A stretch of 64,000 bases of DNA, from the NCBI RefSeq assembly GCF_015529805.1, contig NZ_CP064654.1:186001-250000 (forward strand). The letters run 5' to 3'. Below, piece by piece: positions 52,597-60,630 of this stretch. Position numbers and translations under genes: made by a program. Numbering within the stretch: position 1 is the first letter of the stretch; every line of letters begins with the position of its first letter. The DNA comes from Qipengyuania soli. GTDB taxonomy: Bacteria > Pseudomonadota > Alphaproteobacteria > Sphingomonadales > Sphingomonadaceae. Under the pieces are notes generated by a model that was given only the letters and a program-made list of their open reading frames with translations, was not told where the DNA came from and did not search any database.

Positions 52597-53151
52597 ATGA
52601 CCAGCATGACCGTCAACGGGAAGCCCGTGCGCTTCCTGATGGATCCCGACACCCCGCTCCTGTGGGCGTTGCGCGATGCGGCGAACCTCACGGGTACGAA
52701 GTACGGTTGCGGCGAGGGTGATTGCGGGGCCTGCATGGTCCATGTCGATGGCGAAGCGCTGCGATCCTGCCTGATCACGATTTCCGAAGCGGAGGGCCGC
52801 TTCATCACCACGATCGAAGGCCTCAGTCGTGATCGCTCGCATCCGGTCCAGCAGGCCATGGTCGCCGAACAGGCGATCCAGTGCGGCTTCTGCACACCGG
52901 GCATCGTCATGGCGGCCTCTGCCTTGCTGAGGAAGAATCCCTCACCCAGCGAGGCCGAGATCAAGGCCGCTATCACGAACCTGTGCCGCTGCGGTGTTTA
53001 CCCGCGGCTGGTCGAAGCAATATTGCGCGCCGGCAGGGTGACCCGCCGAGCCGAGACCATCAGCGCCGCGCCCGCGCCCGGTATCAGCGCCGAGGACGCT
53101 GCTCGCGAAGTCCCCGCGATCAGCGCCCCCGAAACTGCACCTTCCGACTAG
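52597..53151 (+). CDS. (2Fe-2S)-binding subunit of a molybdenum hydroxylase, isoquinoline 1-oxidoreductase-like
   Basis: This 184-residue protein has two iron-sulfur centres. One is the plant-type cluster with Cys38, Cys43, Cys46 and Cys58 (YGCGEGDCGACMVHV). The other is the C-terminal helical cluster with CGFCTPGIVM (Cys96, Cys99) and LCRC (Cys130, Cys132). This is the small subunit of xanthine-oxidase-family enzymes and passes electrons from the molybdenum centre. The large molybdopterin subunit is not adjacent; the next gene is a TonB receptor on the other strand. The C-terminal ~40 residues are Ala/Pro-rich. The stop overlaps the receptor's stop at CTAG. Confidence 0.9.
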   Translation: MTSMTVNGKPVRFLMDPDTPLLWALRDAANLTGTKYGCGEGDCGACMVHVDGEALRSCLITISEAEGRFITTIEGLSRDRSHPVQQAMVAEQAIQCGFCTPGIVMAASALLRKNPSPSEAEIKAAITNLCRCGVYPRLVEAILRAGRVTRRAETISAAPAPGISAEDAAREVPAISAPETAPSD

Positions 53152-55241
53152 ATTTTCACCTTCACGCCGATCCTGGCAGTGAGCGGCTTGCCCGGCTGGA
53201 TGTTGTTGTCGCCATGGGCCGACGGGTAATAGTTCTCGTCGAACAGGTTCTCGACGTTGAGCTGGATGCCGATGCGATCGTTGAGCGTGTAGTAAGCCGC
53301 TGCATCGACGCGAACGTAGTCCGGCAGGACGACGGTGTTGCTGATGCTGGCATACTGTTCGTCCTGGTAGACCAGGCCTGCACCGAGCCCGAACTGCTCG
53401 CTCAGGTCGATGCGGTTCCATAGCGCGATCTGGTGCTTCGGCAGCTGCTGCAGCACCGTACCGGCAACGGCCCGATCGGTGTCGTTGCGGATTTCGCCGT
53501 CGAGATAGGTGTAGCCGAGGCTCGCCTGCCACATGGGCAGGATCTTGCCGACGAGGCTTGCCTCGAAACCCTTGACGCGGCTCGATCCGGTGAGGACGGG
53601 AAGGCCTGAACCCGACGGATCGGGGGCCGTCGTGTTGGTGCGGTCGAGCTGGAACACTGCAGCCGTCGCGAACAGGTCGGGACGGACCGCCCACTTGACG
53701 CCAAGTTCGAGGTTCTCGAACTTCTCCGGCTCGAGCGCCGCATCATCCGCGCCGAGGGTCGAGAACTGGTCGCCCGACTGCGGCAGGAAGCTGGTCGAAT
53801 AGCTGGCGTAGAGCGACAGGTCCTGCTGCGGCTTGAGGATCACGCCGAAACGCGGGCTCCACTTCTCGTCGACCCGGGCAGTCTGGACCGGGACTGCAGG
53901 ATTGAAGAGGTTGGTGGCCTTGAGGTCGAAGCGGTCGAAGCGGACACCGCCGACCAGCTGCACGATGCCGAAATCGAGCTGCTCCTGGACATAGGCGGAG
54001 AAAGTATCGAGCTGCGATGCGCTGCGATTGGTGAGGCGACCGATCCCGACCGCAGGGACGTCGATGATGCGGGCGAGCGGGCGGTTGATATCCTCGACCC
54101 CGCCGCCGAAATCGATCTCGGTGCGCGAGGCAATCGTCTCCTGGTCGCCTACTTCGACGCCTGCGAGGAAAGTCGAACCGATCCCGCCGAAATCGGTATC
54201 CCAGACGAGGTTCGCCTGGCCGATCCAGTTCTCGCGATCGGTCGCGCTGGTGTAGCCGCCGAGGTTCACCGTGGTGCCGTCGCTGTTCGAGGGAACGACG
54301 TTGGCGTAGTACTTGTCGTAGTTCGCGTACTGGCCGGTAGCGTTGATGCTCACCGTGTCGGTCAACTCATGATCGATCCGTAGCCGGGCAATATGCGCGA
54401 CATTGGTCGAGGTATTAAATTCGCGGCTGCCGAAGAAGGTCCGATCATAACCTTCAAGCGGTCCGGTCCCGACCGACGGCAAACCGCGGTCGGTCACGCG
54501 CTCGTCGTCGTCATAGGTGTAATGTGCGGTCAGTCGGGTGCGTTCGCCGAGACGGGCGGTGACGGTCGGCGAGATGCCGATGAAGCGGCCTTCGTAGAAA
54601 TCGCGGTGATTGCCGAATTCTTCGTAGGTCGCGTTGAGACGGGCGGCGATCGTTTCCGAGGCGGGGACGTTGAGGTCCGCCGCGAGGGCGAAGGTGCCGA
54701 AACTGTCGACCGAGGCATCGAAGCCCAATTCGGTTCCGGTAAACTCGGCGACCTTGCTTACGCGGTTGACGATCCCGCCGCCGCCGCCGCGCCCGAAGAT
54801 GAGAGCGTTCGAACCCTTGAGCACTTCGACGCGATCGACGTTGTAGAGCGAGCGGTAGTACTGCGCATCGTCCCGCAGGCCGTCGAGGTAGAAGTCGGCA
54901 GTGCTCGACTGGCCGCGGATGTAGATCTGGTCGCGATGACCCTCGCCGGTATCGAGAGAAACGCCCGGGACATAGCGCAGCGCGTCGTTGAGCTGGGTTA
55001 TGCCCATGTCGTCGAGCTGGTCTTCGGTGATCATCGTGACCGCCTGCGGCACGTCGATCAGCGCGGTAGGCGTCTTGGTGGCCGTCGACCCGTCGTCGAC
55101 GTCATAGCCGTCGCGCGCACCCGTCACGATGATGTCGGTGGGCAGGTAGTCGCGCTCGGGCTGGGCGTCGTCGGCCATCGCAGGCGTAGCCAGCATGGCA
55201 GTGCCGAGCAGAAGGGCGCGCGTGAAGGGAAGGGGCCTCAT
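53148..55241 (-). CDS. TonB-dependent siderophore receptor
   Basis: This 697-residue protein has a signal peptide (about 1-25, ending AMADD), a TonB-box-like segment (DIIVTGA, about 37-43) and a plug domain. The TonB-dependent siderophore receptor pattern is TKTPTALIDVPQAVTMI followed by ...NDALRYVPGVS. A 22-strand barrel region follows. It imports an iron-siderophore complex across the outer membrane using TonB-ExbBD energy. The start ATG 55239-55241 lies just downstream of two palindromic boxes at 55259-55273 and 55293-55307 that look like Fur-type operators, so iron repression is expected. The siderophore identity is unknown. Confidence 0.94.
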   Translation of the reverse strand: MRPLPFTRALLLGTAMLATPAMADDAQPERDYLPTDIIVTGARDGYDVDDGSTATKTPTALIDVPQAVTMITEDQLDDMGITQLNDALRYVPGVSLDTGEGHRDQIYIRGQSSTADFYLDGLRDDAQYYRSLYNVDRVEVLKGSNALIFGRGGGGGIVNRVSKVAEFTGTELGFDASVDSFGTFALAADLNVPASETIAARLNATYEEFGNHRDFYEGRFIGISPTVTARLGERTRLTAHYTYDDDERVTDRGLPSVGTGPLEGYDRTFFGSREFNTSTNVAHIARLRIDHELTDTVSINATGQYANYDKYYANVVPSNSDGTTVNLGGYTSATDRENWIGQANLVWDTDFGGIGSTFLAGVEVGDQETIASRTEIDFGGGVEDINRPLARIIDVPAVGIGRLTNRSASQLDTFSAYVQEQLDFGIVQLVGGVRFDRFDLKATNLFNPAVPVQTARVDEKWSPRFGVILKPQQDLSLYASYSTSFLPQSGDQFSTLGADDAALEPEKFENLELGVKWAVRPDLFATAAVFQLDRTNTTAPDPSGSGLPVLTGSSRVKGFEASLVGKILPMWQASLGYTYLDGEIRNDTDRAVAGTVLQQLPKHQIALWNRIDLSEQFGLGAGLVYQDEQYASISNTVVLPDYVRVDAAAYYTLNDRIGIQLNVENLFDENYYPSAHGDNNIQPGKPLTARIGVKVKI

Positions 55242-55258
55242 GGAAAACTTTCTTTTCT

Positions 55259-55273
55259 TGCGAATGATTCTCA
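55259..55273. promoter_or_regulatory. Fur-type operator, proximal box
   Basis: TGCGAATGATTCTCA is an imperfect palindrome around a central G (six of seven pairs match). It resembles the alphaproteobacterial Fur-type consensus TGCNAATNATTNGCA. It lies 18 bases upstream of the siderophore receptor start. Confidence 0.6.
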
Positions 55274-55292
55274 AATCCTGCCCGCCTGCTAT

Positions 55293-55307
55293 TGCGAACC
55301 ATTCGCA
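55293..55307. promoter_or_regulatory. Fur-type operator, distal box
   Basis: TGCGAACCATTCGCA is a palindrome with six of seven pairs. Its centre is 34 bases from the first box, about three helical turns. A partly overlapping second half-site (ATTCGC) follows. Two boxes on the same DNA face suggest cooperative binding upstream of the receptor gene. Confidence 0.6.
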
Positions 55308-55413
55308 TTCGCAACAGAAAACTTGAGTTTTGCGCGTGAAAAAACTGCAAGCCCCGCTTTCGCCGAGCGCAACTGCCGCCTAGAGCTTGCTCCCGGAAAA
55401 GGAGACAAGAGCC

Positions 55414-55758
55414 ATGAAGGCGACCATCTGGCACAATCCGAAGTGCGGCACCTCGCGCAAAACTCTCGCCATCCTCGAGAGCCTTTCAGGGGTCGAGCTG
55501 ACCGTGGTCGAATATCTCAAGGAACCGCCAAGCGCCGAAAAGCTCGCTCAGCTCTACAAGGATGCGGGGATCACTCCGAACGAGGGCCTGCGCATTCGCG
55601 GTACCGATGCTGAGGAGCGCGGTCTGCCGAACGCCGACGCGGCCACGGTGCTCGACGCCATGGCGACCGATCCGATTCTTATCGAGAGGCCTCTGGTCGA
55701 GACCGACAAGGGCGTCCGCCTTTGCCGTCCGCAGGACCGGGTCCTGGAGATTCTCTAG
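55414..55758 (+). CDS. arsC: Arsenate reductase (glutaredoxin type)
   Basis: This 114-residue protein begins MKATIWHNPKCGTSRKTL. Cys11 in NPKCGTSR is the catalytic thiolate of the ArsC (glutathione/glutaredoxin-dependent) family, and the arginines that bind arsenate (GLRIRGT, ERP, and CRPQDR) are present. It reduces arsenate to arsenite for export. The start ATG 55414 lies behind AAGGAGAC. No arsenite pump or ArsR is next to it, so it may act alone or serve as a Spx/YffB-like relative. Its stop is shared as CTAG with the MFS gene. Confidence 0.88.
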   Translation: MKATIWHNPKCGTSRKTLAILESLSGVELTVVEYLKEPPSAEKLAQLYKDAGITPNEGLRIRGTDAEERGLPNADAATVLDAMATDPILIERPLVETDKGVRLCRPQDRVLEIL

Positions 55759-57122
55759 CGGCGGTCGCGGGTGAGGTCGCTGTCGGCCTGGAGCGACACC
55801 CAGCCATAGGCGAAGACGATCAGGCAGATCGCGACGATCAATCCGAAGCCGAGCCAGTCGGAATGGCCATAAAGCCAGACGCCCAGCGCCGGGGCGTAGA
55901 TATAGCTCGCCCCCGCCACCGAAGCGGTGATGCCTGACGCCTGCCCTTGTTCGGACCGGGTGACCGCGAGCGACGTTCCGGACGTCGCGCCCGGCCGGAA
56001 AAGACCGAAGCCGAGCGAGGCGATCGCGAAACTGAGGGCGATAAGGTGCAGGTCGTCTGCAATGCCGAGTACCGCCACCCCGAATGCCGATATGAGGATG
56101 CCCGATAGCGTCGCCGCACGCGGGCCGAGGTTGAAGCGGGGGATCAATCCCCACTGAGCGAGAAGCGTGGCAATCGCACCCGCCATCAGGACCAGTCCGA
56201 CAGGACCCGTGCCCTCGGTGGGGTTGTCCCGTAGCCCGAGCCTGTCGAGCACGAGGAACCCGGCGATCCCGAGCATCATTGCCTGGGCGTGCCCCCCCAG
56301 CAAATTCACGATTACCCACGGGCGCAGGCGCGGCTCGAACCAGCGCAGCTTGTGCGGCTCCACCTGCTCTCCGCCTTCGTCGTCGTCTTCGGACTGGGTG
56401 CCGGAAAGATCCGCCGTCGGGCTACCCGAATAGGACGGGTCGTAGGCCTTACCCCGCGCTGGAAACTGCGGCTCGTCGTTGGGCAGGCGCCATCTCAGCG
56501 CGACCAGCGTAAGGACTCCGATGAGCGCGAAAATGACGAACGGGCCGGTCAGGCCGACGCCCGGGAGGACCATTAATGGTGCCAAGGCGGGGCCGATGAC
56601 GGTACCAAGGCCGAAGCTCGACGCGATTAGTGAAAGCGCCTGCGTGCGTTCCGAGCGCGGCGTGCGGCTGGCGACATAGGCCTGGACGGCAGGCGGGGCC
56701 GCACTGCCGAAGCCGCCATAGAGGCTGCGCGCCGCCGCAAACAGGACCAAGGCCCAAAAGGCAGTGAGATAGCCCGAAAGACCGAACCACAACATCAGGC
56801 CGCACAGCGAGAAGCTGGCGATGAAGCCGACGAGGCCAAGCGCCATCATCGCCTTGCGTCCCCGCCGGTCGGAACGGTCGGCCCAAATCGGGGCACAGAA
56901 CACCCACAGCAACGCCGACCAGCTGTAGGCAAGGCTGATCCAGACGTCGTCGACCTTCAGCGCAGTGCCAATGGACGGCATCACCGACTGCATTGCGGTA
57001 TTGCCCGCTGCGGTCGTCAGCATGACGGCGAAAAGCAGAACCATCCGCTCACGCGAGATAGGCTTGCTTTGCGGAGCAACGCCCGCGGGGGTCAGTGTCT
57101 TGTCCGGATCGGCGTCGCCCAT
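55755..57122 (-). CDS. MFS transporter, TetA-like
   Basis: This 455-residue protein has twelve predicted membrane segments; the MFS motif APIWADRSDRRGRKA lies between helices 2 and 3. The split by a ~60-residue acidic loop around the middle (PNDEPQFPARGKAYDPSYSGS...DDDEGGEQ) separates the two six-helix halves. TetA-like drug antiporters have this arrangement, and substrates are unknown. The start ATG 57120-57122 gives MGDADPDKTL; a TTG 12 codons upstream also lies in frame. It is divergent from the methyltransferase gene. Confidence 0.87.
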   Translation of the reverse strand: MGDADPDKTLTPAGVAPQSKPISRERMVLLFAVMLTTAAGNTAMQSVMPSIGTALKVDDVWISLAYSWSALLWVFCAPIWADRSDRRGRKAMMALGLVGFIASFSLCGLMLWFGLSGYLTAFWALVLFAAARSLYGGFGSAAPPAVQAYVASRTPRSERTQALSLIASSFGLGTVIGPALAPLMVLPGVGLTGPFVIFALIGVLTLVALRWRLPNDEPQFPARGKAYDPSYSGSPTADLSGTQSEDDDEGGEQVEPHKLRWFEPRLRPWVIVNLLGGHAQAMMLGIAGFLVLDRLGLRDNPTEGTGPVGLVLMAGAIATLLAQWGLIPRFNLGPRAATLSGILISAFGVAVLGIADDLHLIALSFAIASLGFGLFRPGATSGTSLAVTRSEQGQASGITASVAGASYIYAPALGVWLYGHSDWLGFGLIVAICLIVFAYGWVSLQADSDLTRDRR

Positions 57123-57220
57123 GAAACGTGCGCTACGCCCGCCGAAGCGCGCTTGCAATGCCAGCAGGGTGCTGTCACACCGCGCGAATTCTTTTTTCAG
57201 GTCGCCGTGAGGAATTGGAA

Positions 57221-57847
57221 TTGGCTTCCGAACAAGGTGTTGGCGTAATCGAACGCCCCAGTTTCAAGCATAAGGCGGCGCGGTTCTTCGGACAGTGGGG
57301 GGTCTTCTTCCGCGGTTTCCTGGAACACCCGAGGATGGTGGGTTCGATCATCCCGTCTTCGCGCTTCACCATCGAGAAGATGCTCGCCCCGGTGAAATGG
57401 GAAGAGTGCGAATTGTTCGTCGAATACGGCCCGGGTGTCGGCACCTTCTGCCAGCCCGTACTCGACCGGTTGCGCCGCGACGGTGCCCTGATCGTGATCG
57501 ACACCAACCCGCTCTACATCGACTATCTCAAGAAGCATTTTCGGGACAGCCGCTTCCATGCGGTGCTCGGCAGTGCCGAGGATGTCGAGGCCATCGTAAG
57601 GGCGCATGGCTATGACCACGCAGATTACGTGCTGTCGGGTCTGCCGTTTTCGACCCTGCCCGATGGCGTGGGCCCGGCCATTGCTGCGGCGACCCACCGG
57701 GTCATCCGCCCCGGCGGCGCGTTCCTCGTCTACCAGTTTTCGGCCAAGGCGCGCGACTTCATGGCGAAGCATTTTCGCCGGATCGACAGCGGCTTCGAAT
57801 TCTGGAACGTCCTGCCCTGCCAGCTTTTCTGGGGTTGGAAGGACTGA
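57221..57847 (+). CDS. PmtA-like class I SAM-dependent methyltransferase (putative phospholipid N-methyltransferase)
   Basis: This protein of about 208 residues starts at TTG 57221, 7 bases behind GAGGA; the frame is open further upstream (ATG 57158), so the start is not certain. HPRMVGSIIPSSRFT followed by the SAM loop VEYGPGVGTF and the acidic VIDTNP matches PmtA-type phosphatidylethanolamine N-methyltransferases and rRNA methyltransferase relatives. LSGLPFSTLP is the typical later motif. It would methylate phosphatidylethanolamine towards phosphatidylcholine at the membrane, but this is inferred. The last base of its stop directly abuts the next gene's stop (TGATCA). Confidence 0.8.
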   Translation: MASEQGVGVIERPSFKHKAARFFGQWGVFFRGFLEHPRMVGSIIPSSRFTIEKMLAPVKWEECELFVEYGPGVGTFCQPVLDRLRRDGALIVIDTNPLYIDYLKKHFRDSRFHAVLGSAEDVEAIVRAHGYDHADYVLSGLPFSTLPDGVGPAIAAATHRVIRPGGAFLVYQFSAKARDFMAKHFRRIDSGFEFWNVLPCQLFWGWKD

Positions 57848-58672
57848 TCAAATTTCGATCGTGATCTCGTCCCGGCTGTGCAGGCGCGCAAGCTGGGCGT
57901 GGATGGCGGCGAGTATGCAGGCGCCGACGACAACGGCGATCGCATTCGTCGCCGCCTCGACCACGGCCATCCCGAAGCTGGCTATCTCGGCGCTGGCGAA
58001 AGCGAGCAAGAGCGTGGCGACCAGCGAAACGACGCTCGAAATCACGAGAAAAGCGATCACCAGCAGCGCGAAGAACAGGAAAAGCCGCAAGCTGTTGCCC
58101 TTGGTCAAGGTCCAGGATTTACGGATCGCTGCGACCGGGTTCATTTCGCCATCCATGGCAATCACGGGCGAGACCAGCGTCAGCTTGATGATGATATAGA
58201 GCGTCACCACGAAGGCGAGCACCATGCCGAGCGCAGCCAAGGCCCGTCCGCCGACAACACCCGGAAGGCCAACGAGGAAGAAGATGACGAGGACGATCAG
58301 TCCTGCCTGAATGACCTGTGCGCCGAGATAGGTCGCGATTGACTTGACCCCGGTTTCGAGAGCCTCCGCAACCGTCGGCTTTGCGCGTTGGCGCATCAGG
58401 GCAAGCATGGCGAGGTTACCGATACCGCCGACGATCATCAGCGCGAGGAACAGCCACCAGTATTTGGCAACCATCGACTGCATCACTGCCATCATGGCGT
58501 CGGCATTCATGCCGGCACCCGGATTGGCGAGTTGCGACATTTCGGGGATGAAGCTGGTCGCCGCAGCGTATGGCAGGAAATAGAAGACCCCGGCGATCGT
58601 CACCAGCAAGCCGAGATTGGCCTTCAGCAGCGACATCGCATCGCGCCACGCCTTGTCCAGGTCGAACTTCAT
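57848..58672 (-). CDS. Integral membrane protein, glycerophosphodiester phosphodiesterase membrane-domain-like
   Basis: This 274-residue protein has six predicted membrane segments. It starts with an amphipathic stretch ([19 protein letters not shown]) and carries the block [20 protein letters not shown] (about residues 179-198) that recurs in the YciC/DUF975/GDPD-membrane-domain group. It is probably an inner-membrane protein of unknown function. The start ATG 58670-58672 lies behind a strong GGAGG; the longer frame upstream overlaps lipB and is spurious. Confidence 0.75.
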   Translation of the reverse strand: MKFDLDKAWRDAMSLLKANLGLLVTIAGVFYFLPYAAATSFIPEMSQLANPGAGMNADAMMAVMQSMVAKYWWLFLALMIVGGIGNLAMLALMRQRAKPTVAEALETGVKSIATYLGAQVIQAGLIVLVIFFLVGLPGVVGGRALAALGMVLAFVVTLYIIIKLTLVSPVIAMDGEMNPVAAIRKSWTLTKGNSLRLFLFFALLVIAFLVISSVVSLVATLLLAFASAEIASFGMAVVEAATNAIAVVVGACILAAIHAQLARLHSRDEITIEI

Positions 58673-58729
58673 CCCGCAACCTCCATTTCCCCCTTGATAA
58701 GCGCCTGCCCAGTCGCCACGCAATCGCCG

Positions 58730-59401
58730 ATGTCGGCACAACACCCCGCAAATATCGAATGGCGCAGCGAAAGCGGGCAGATCGCCTATCGCGACGCGCT
58801 GGCCGCGATGGAGAAACGCAACCGCGCGATCAGCGAGGGGAGCACGTCGGAGATGGTCTGGCTGCTGGAACATCCGCCGGTCTACACCGCCGGGACCAGC
58901 GCCGATGGTGCCGAACTGCTCGACCCGCGTTTCGAAGTGGTCGAGGCCGGGCGGGGCGGGCGCTATACCTACCATGGCCCGGGGCAGCGGGTGGGTTACG
59001 TCATGCTCGACCTCAAGGAACGCGGGCGCGATGTGCGCTGCTTCGTCCACTCGCTCGAAGGCTGGGTCATCGCGACGCTGGCGGATATCGGCGTCGAGTG
59101 CTGGCGCTCGGACGGACGCATCGGCATCTGGACGCGCGATGTCGACGGGGGCGAGGCGAAGATCGGTGCCATCGGCGTGCGCGTGCGGCGCTGGGTGACG
59201 ATGCACGGCTTCTCGGTCAATCTCGCGCCCGACCTGACCCACTTCACCGGTATCGTGCCCTGCGGAATCGAGGAATTCGGCGTCACCAGCCTTGCGCGGC
59301 TTGGTATCGACCTTGCGCCCGAGGCATTCGATGAGGCATTGCATGCCCGCTTCGGCGATTTCCTCGCCGCACTCGAAGGAAAGGCCTGCGCACTGCCATG
59401 A
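58730..59401 (+). CDS. lipB: Octanoyltransferase LipB
   Basis: This 223-residue protein carries the LipB signature [12 protein letters not shown] (residues 75-86) and the catalytic pair Lys144 ([13 protein letters not shown]) and Cys178 (VPCGIEEFG). It moves octanoyl from ACP to lipoyl domains of 2-oxoacid dehydrogenases. The start ATG 58730 fits the family length; the frame is open upstream without similarity. It overlaps the downstream lipoprotein gene as ATGA. LipA is not in the window. Confidence 0.95.
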   Translation: MSAQHPANIEWRSESGQIAYRDALAAMEKRNRAISEGSTSEMVWLLEHPPVYTAGTSADGAELLDPRFEVVEAGRGGRYTYHGPGQRVGYVMLDLKERGRDVRCFVHSLEGWVIATLADIGVECWRSDGRIGIWTRDVDGGEAKIGAIGVRVRRWVTMHGFSVNLAPDLTHFTGIVPCGIEEFGVTSLARLGIDLAPEAFDEALHARFGDFLAALEGKACALP

Positions 59402-59706
59402 TCCGCAAGACTCTTATCGCCTTGACCCTCTCGGCTGCATTGGGCGCTTGCGGAGACAAGGACAGCGGAGAGACAACCGACGCGAATGCAGGCGCGCGCG
59501 GCGAAGTGCTGGGCGGCTCGATCAGCGACGGGATGATCCCGCTCGACGAGTTGAAATCGCGCGCGGCCCCGATGAAGGCCACTCCGACCTCCGCCTCGAC
59601 CGGCAGTGCCGTAGCGCCGGCGGAGGAGGCTGCGGGAGAAGATGCCGGTGCAGAGGCAGAGACTAAGCCTGCGGAGGATACGACTCCCGAACTGCCCGAG
59701 AACTAG
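59398..59706 (+). CDS. Small acidic lipoprotein of unknown function
   Basis: This 102-residue protein has a lipoprotein signal with LGAC (Cys at residue 18). The mature part is rich in Ala, Glu, Thr and Pro and probably disordered. No domain is recognised. It starts 4 nt inside lipB (ATGA), so it is translationally coupled to an enzyme of a quite different pathway. The stop is shared with the CitE-like gene at CTAG. Confidence 0.7.
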   Translation: MIRKTLIALTLSAALGACGDKDSGETTDANAGARGEVLGGSISDGMIPLDELKSRAAPMKATPTSASTGSAVAPAEEAAGEDAGAEAETKPAEDTTPELPEN

Positions 59707-60578
59707 GCCTCGCCGAGGACCGCCCTGGCGCGACGCAGCTCGGGCTGGCCGATGCGCCGGCCCTTGTGCATCAAACTGTCGGCATGCGGGCTGACGGCGA
59801 AGGCCGAGATCACGAGCTGCGCCTCGCCACGCTCCTCAGCGGTGGGCGCGAAGGCGGCGTTGATCGCTGCGACATGCGCCGGATGGGTTGCGAACATGCC
59901 GGTGAATCCGTCTGCCCGTGCGCCCTCGGCGGCACGAGCCATGGGTTCCGGCTCGCGCGGGCCCGAGTATGCCGCCTCGATCGCTTCTAGACCGAGTGCC
60001 TGCGCCACCAGCAATACCTGCGCGCGCAAGTAGGCAAGCGGATCGCTCCACGCACCCCCGGGACCGCGCTTGCGCCGGGCGGACAGCGAATGGGCGAGGC
60101 CGTCCGCGTCCCACGCCAGCGCCGATACGCGCGGATGCATATCCTCGAGCAGTTTCGGCACCTGGAGCGCCGCGCGCGGCGACCTGCCGATCTGAGGGAT
60201 GATGCGCGTCGAATTGCTCCTGACACCGCAACGCTGTTCGATTTCGTAGAGGAGACCTGCGAACTGCTGAATATCGTCCTGCGTGCCGCACCCGCCGACG
60301 ACGATGCCTTCAGGAGCCGCTTCCATCACGGCCTCCAGGTCGTCGCGCCAGTGGGGACTGTCGCCCGGCACTATGCGCGCCCAGCGCGCAAAGCGCCTCG
60401 CGGCGACCACCTGTTCGCGGTGCGAGATCAACCAGTCTCGCGCCTGCAGCCGTGTCTTGGCCTGCTTTTCGGCATGGCCCCCGCGTACGAGATCCACCAC
60501 CACCACGTCCGCCCCGGCATTGGCTACCGATGCGAGCGCCTTGTCATTGTCGGCCGGGACCAGAATCCACGAGCGCAT
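59703..60578 (-). CDS. CitE/HpcH-like aldolase/citrate lyase beta-subunit family protein
   Basis: This 291-residue TIM-barrel-like protein begins MRSWILVPADNDKALASVANAGADVVVVDLVRG, the CitE-family start. The usual DLEDAV acidic pair is replaced by DLVRGG (about residues 29-34). The VNPxDTPxxxxDL element reads RIVPGDSPHWRDDL (about 69-82). LAWDADGLAHSLSA near residue 160 keeps one acidic residue of the magnesium site. CitE-like enzymes cleave or form malyl-/citramalyl-CoA-type substrates; with these substitutions activity is uncertain and a divergent function is likely. The start is ATG 60576-60578. Confidence 0.8.
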   Translation of the reverse strand: MRSWILVPADNDKALASVANAGADVVVVDLVRGGHAEKQAKTRLQARDWLISHREQVVAARRFARWARIVPGDSPHWRDDLEAVMEAAPEGIVVGGCGTQDDIQQFAGLLYEIEQRCGVRSNSTRIIPQIGRSPRAALQVPKLLEDMHPRVSALAWDADGLAHSLSARRKRGPGGAWSDPLAYLRAQVLLVAQALGLEAIEAAYSGPREPEPMARAAEGARADGFTGMFATHPAHVAAINAAFAPTAEERGEAQLVISAFAVSPHADSLMHKGRRIGQPELRRARAVLGEA

Positions 60579-60630
60579 GCTACCCTCCAGTTGCTCGCCA
60601 TGCGGCGAATCACTGGAGGGCAGCCTCCTC

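Noticed and set aside
58388-58729. Extended lipB frame upstream of 58730
   Set aside because: It overlaps the minus-strand membrane protein gene, is His/Arg-rich without similarity, and LipB proteins normally start near residue 1 of the 223-residue version.
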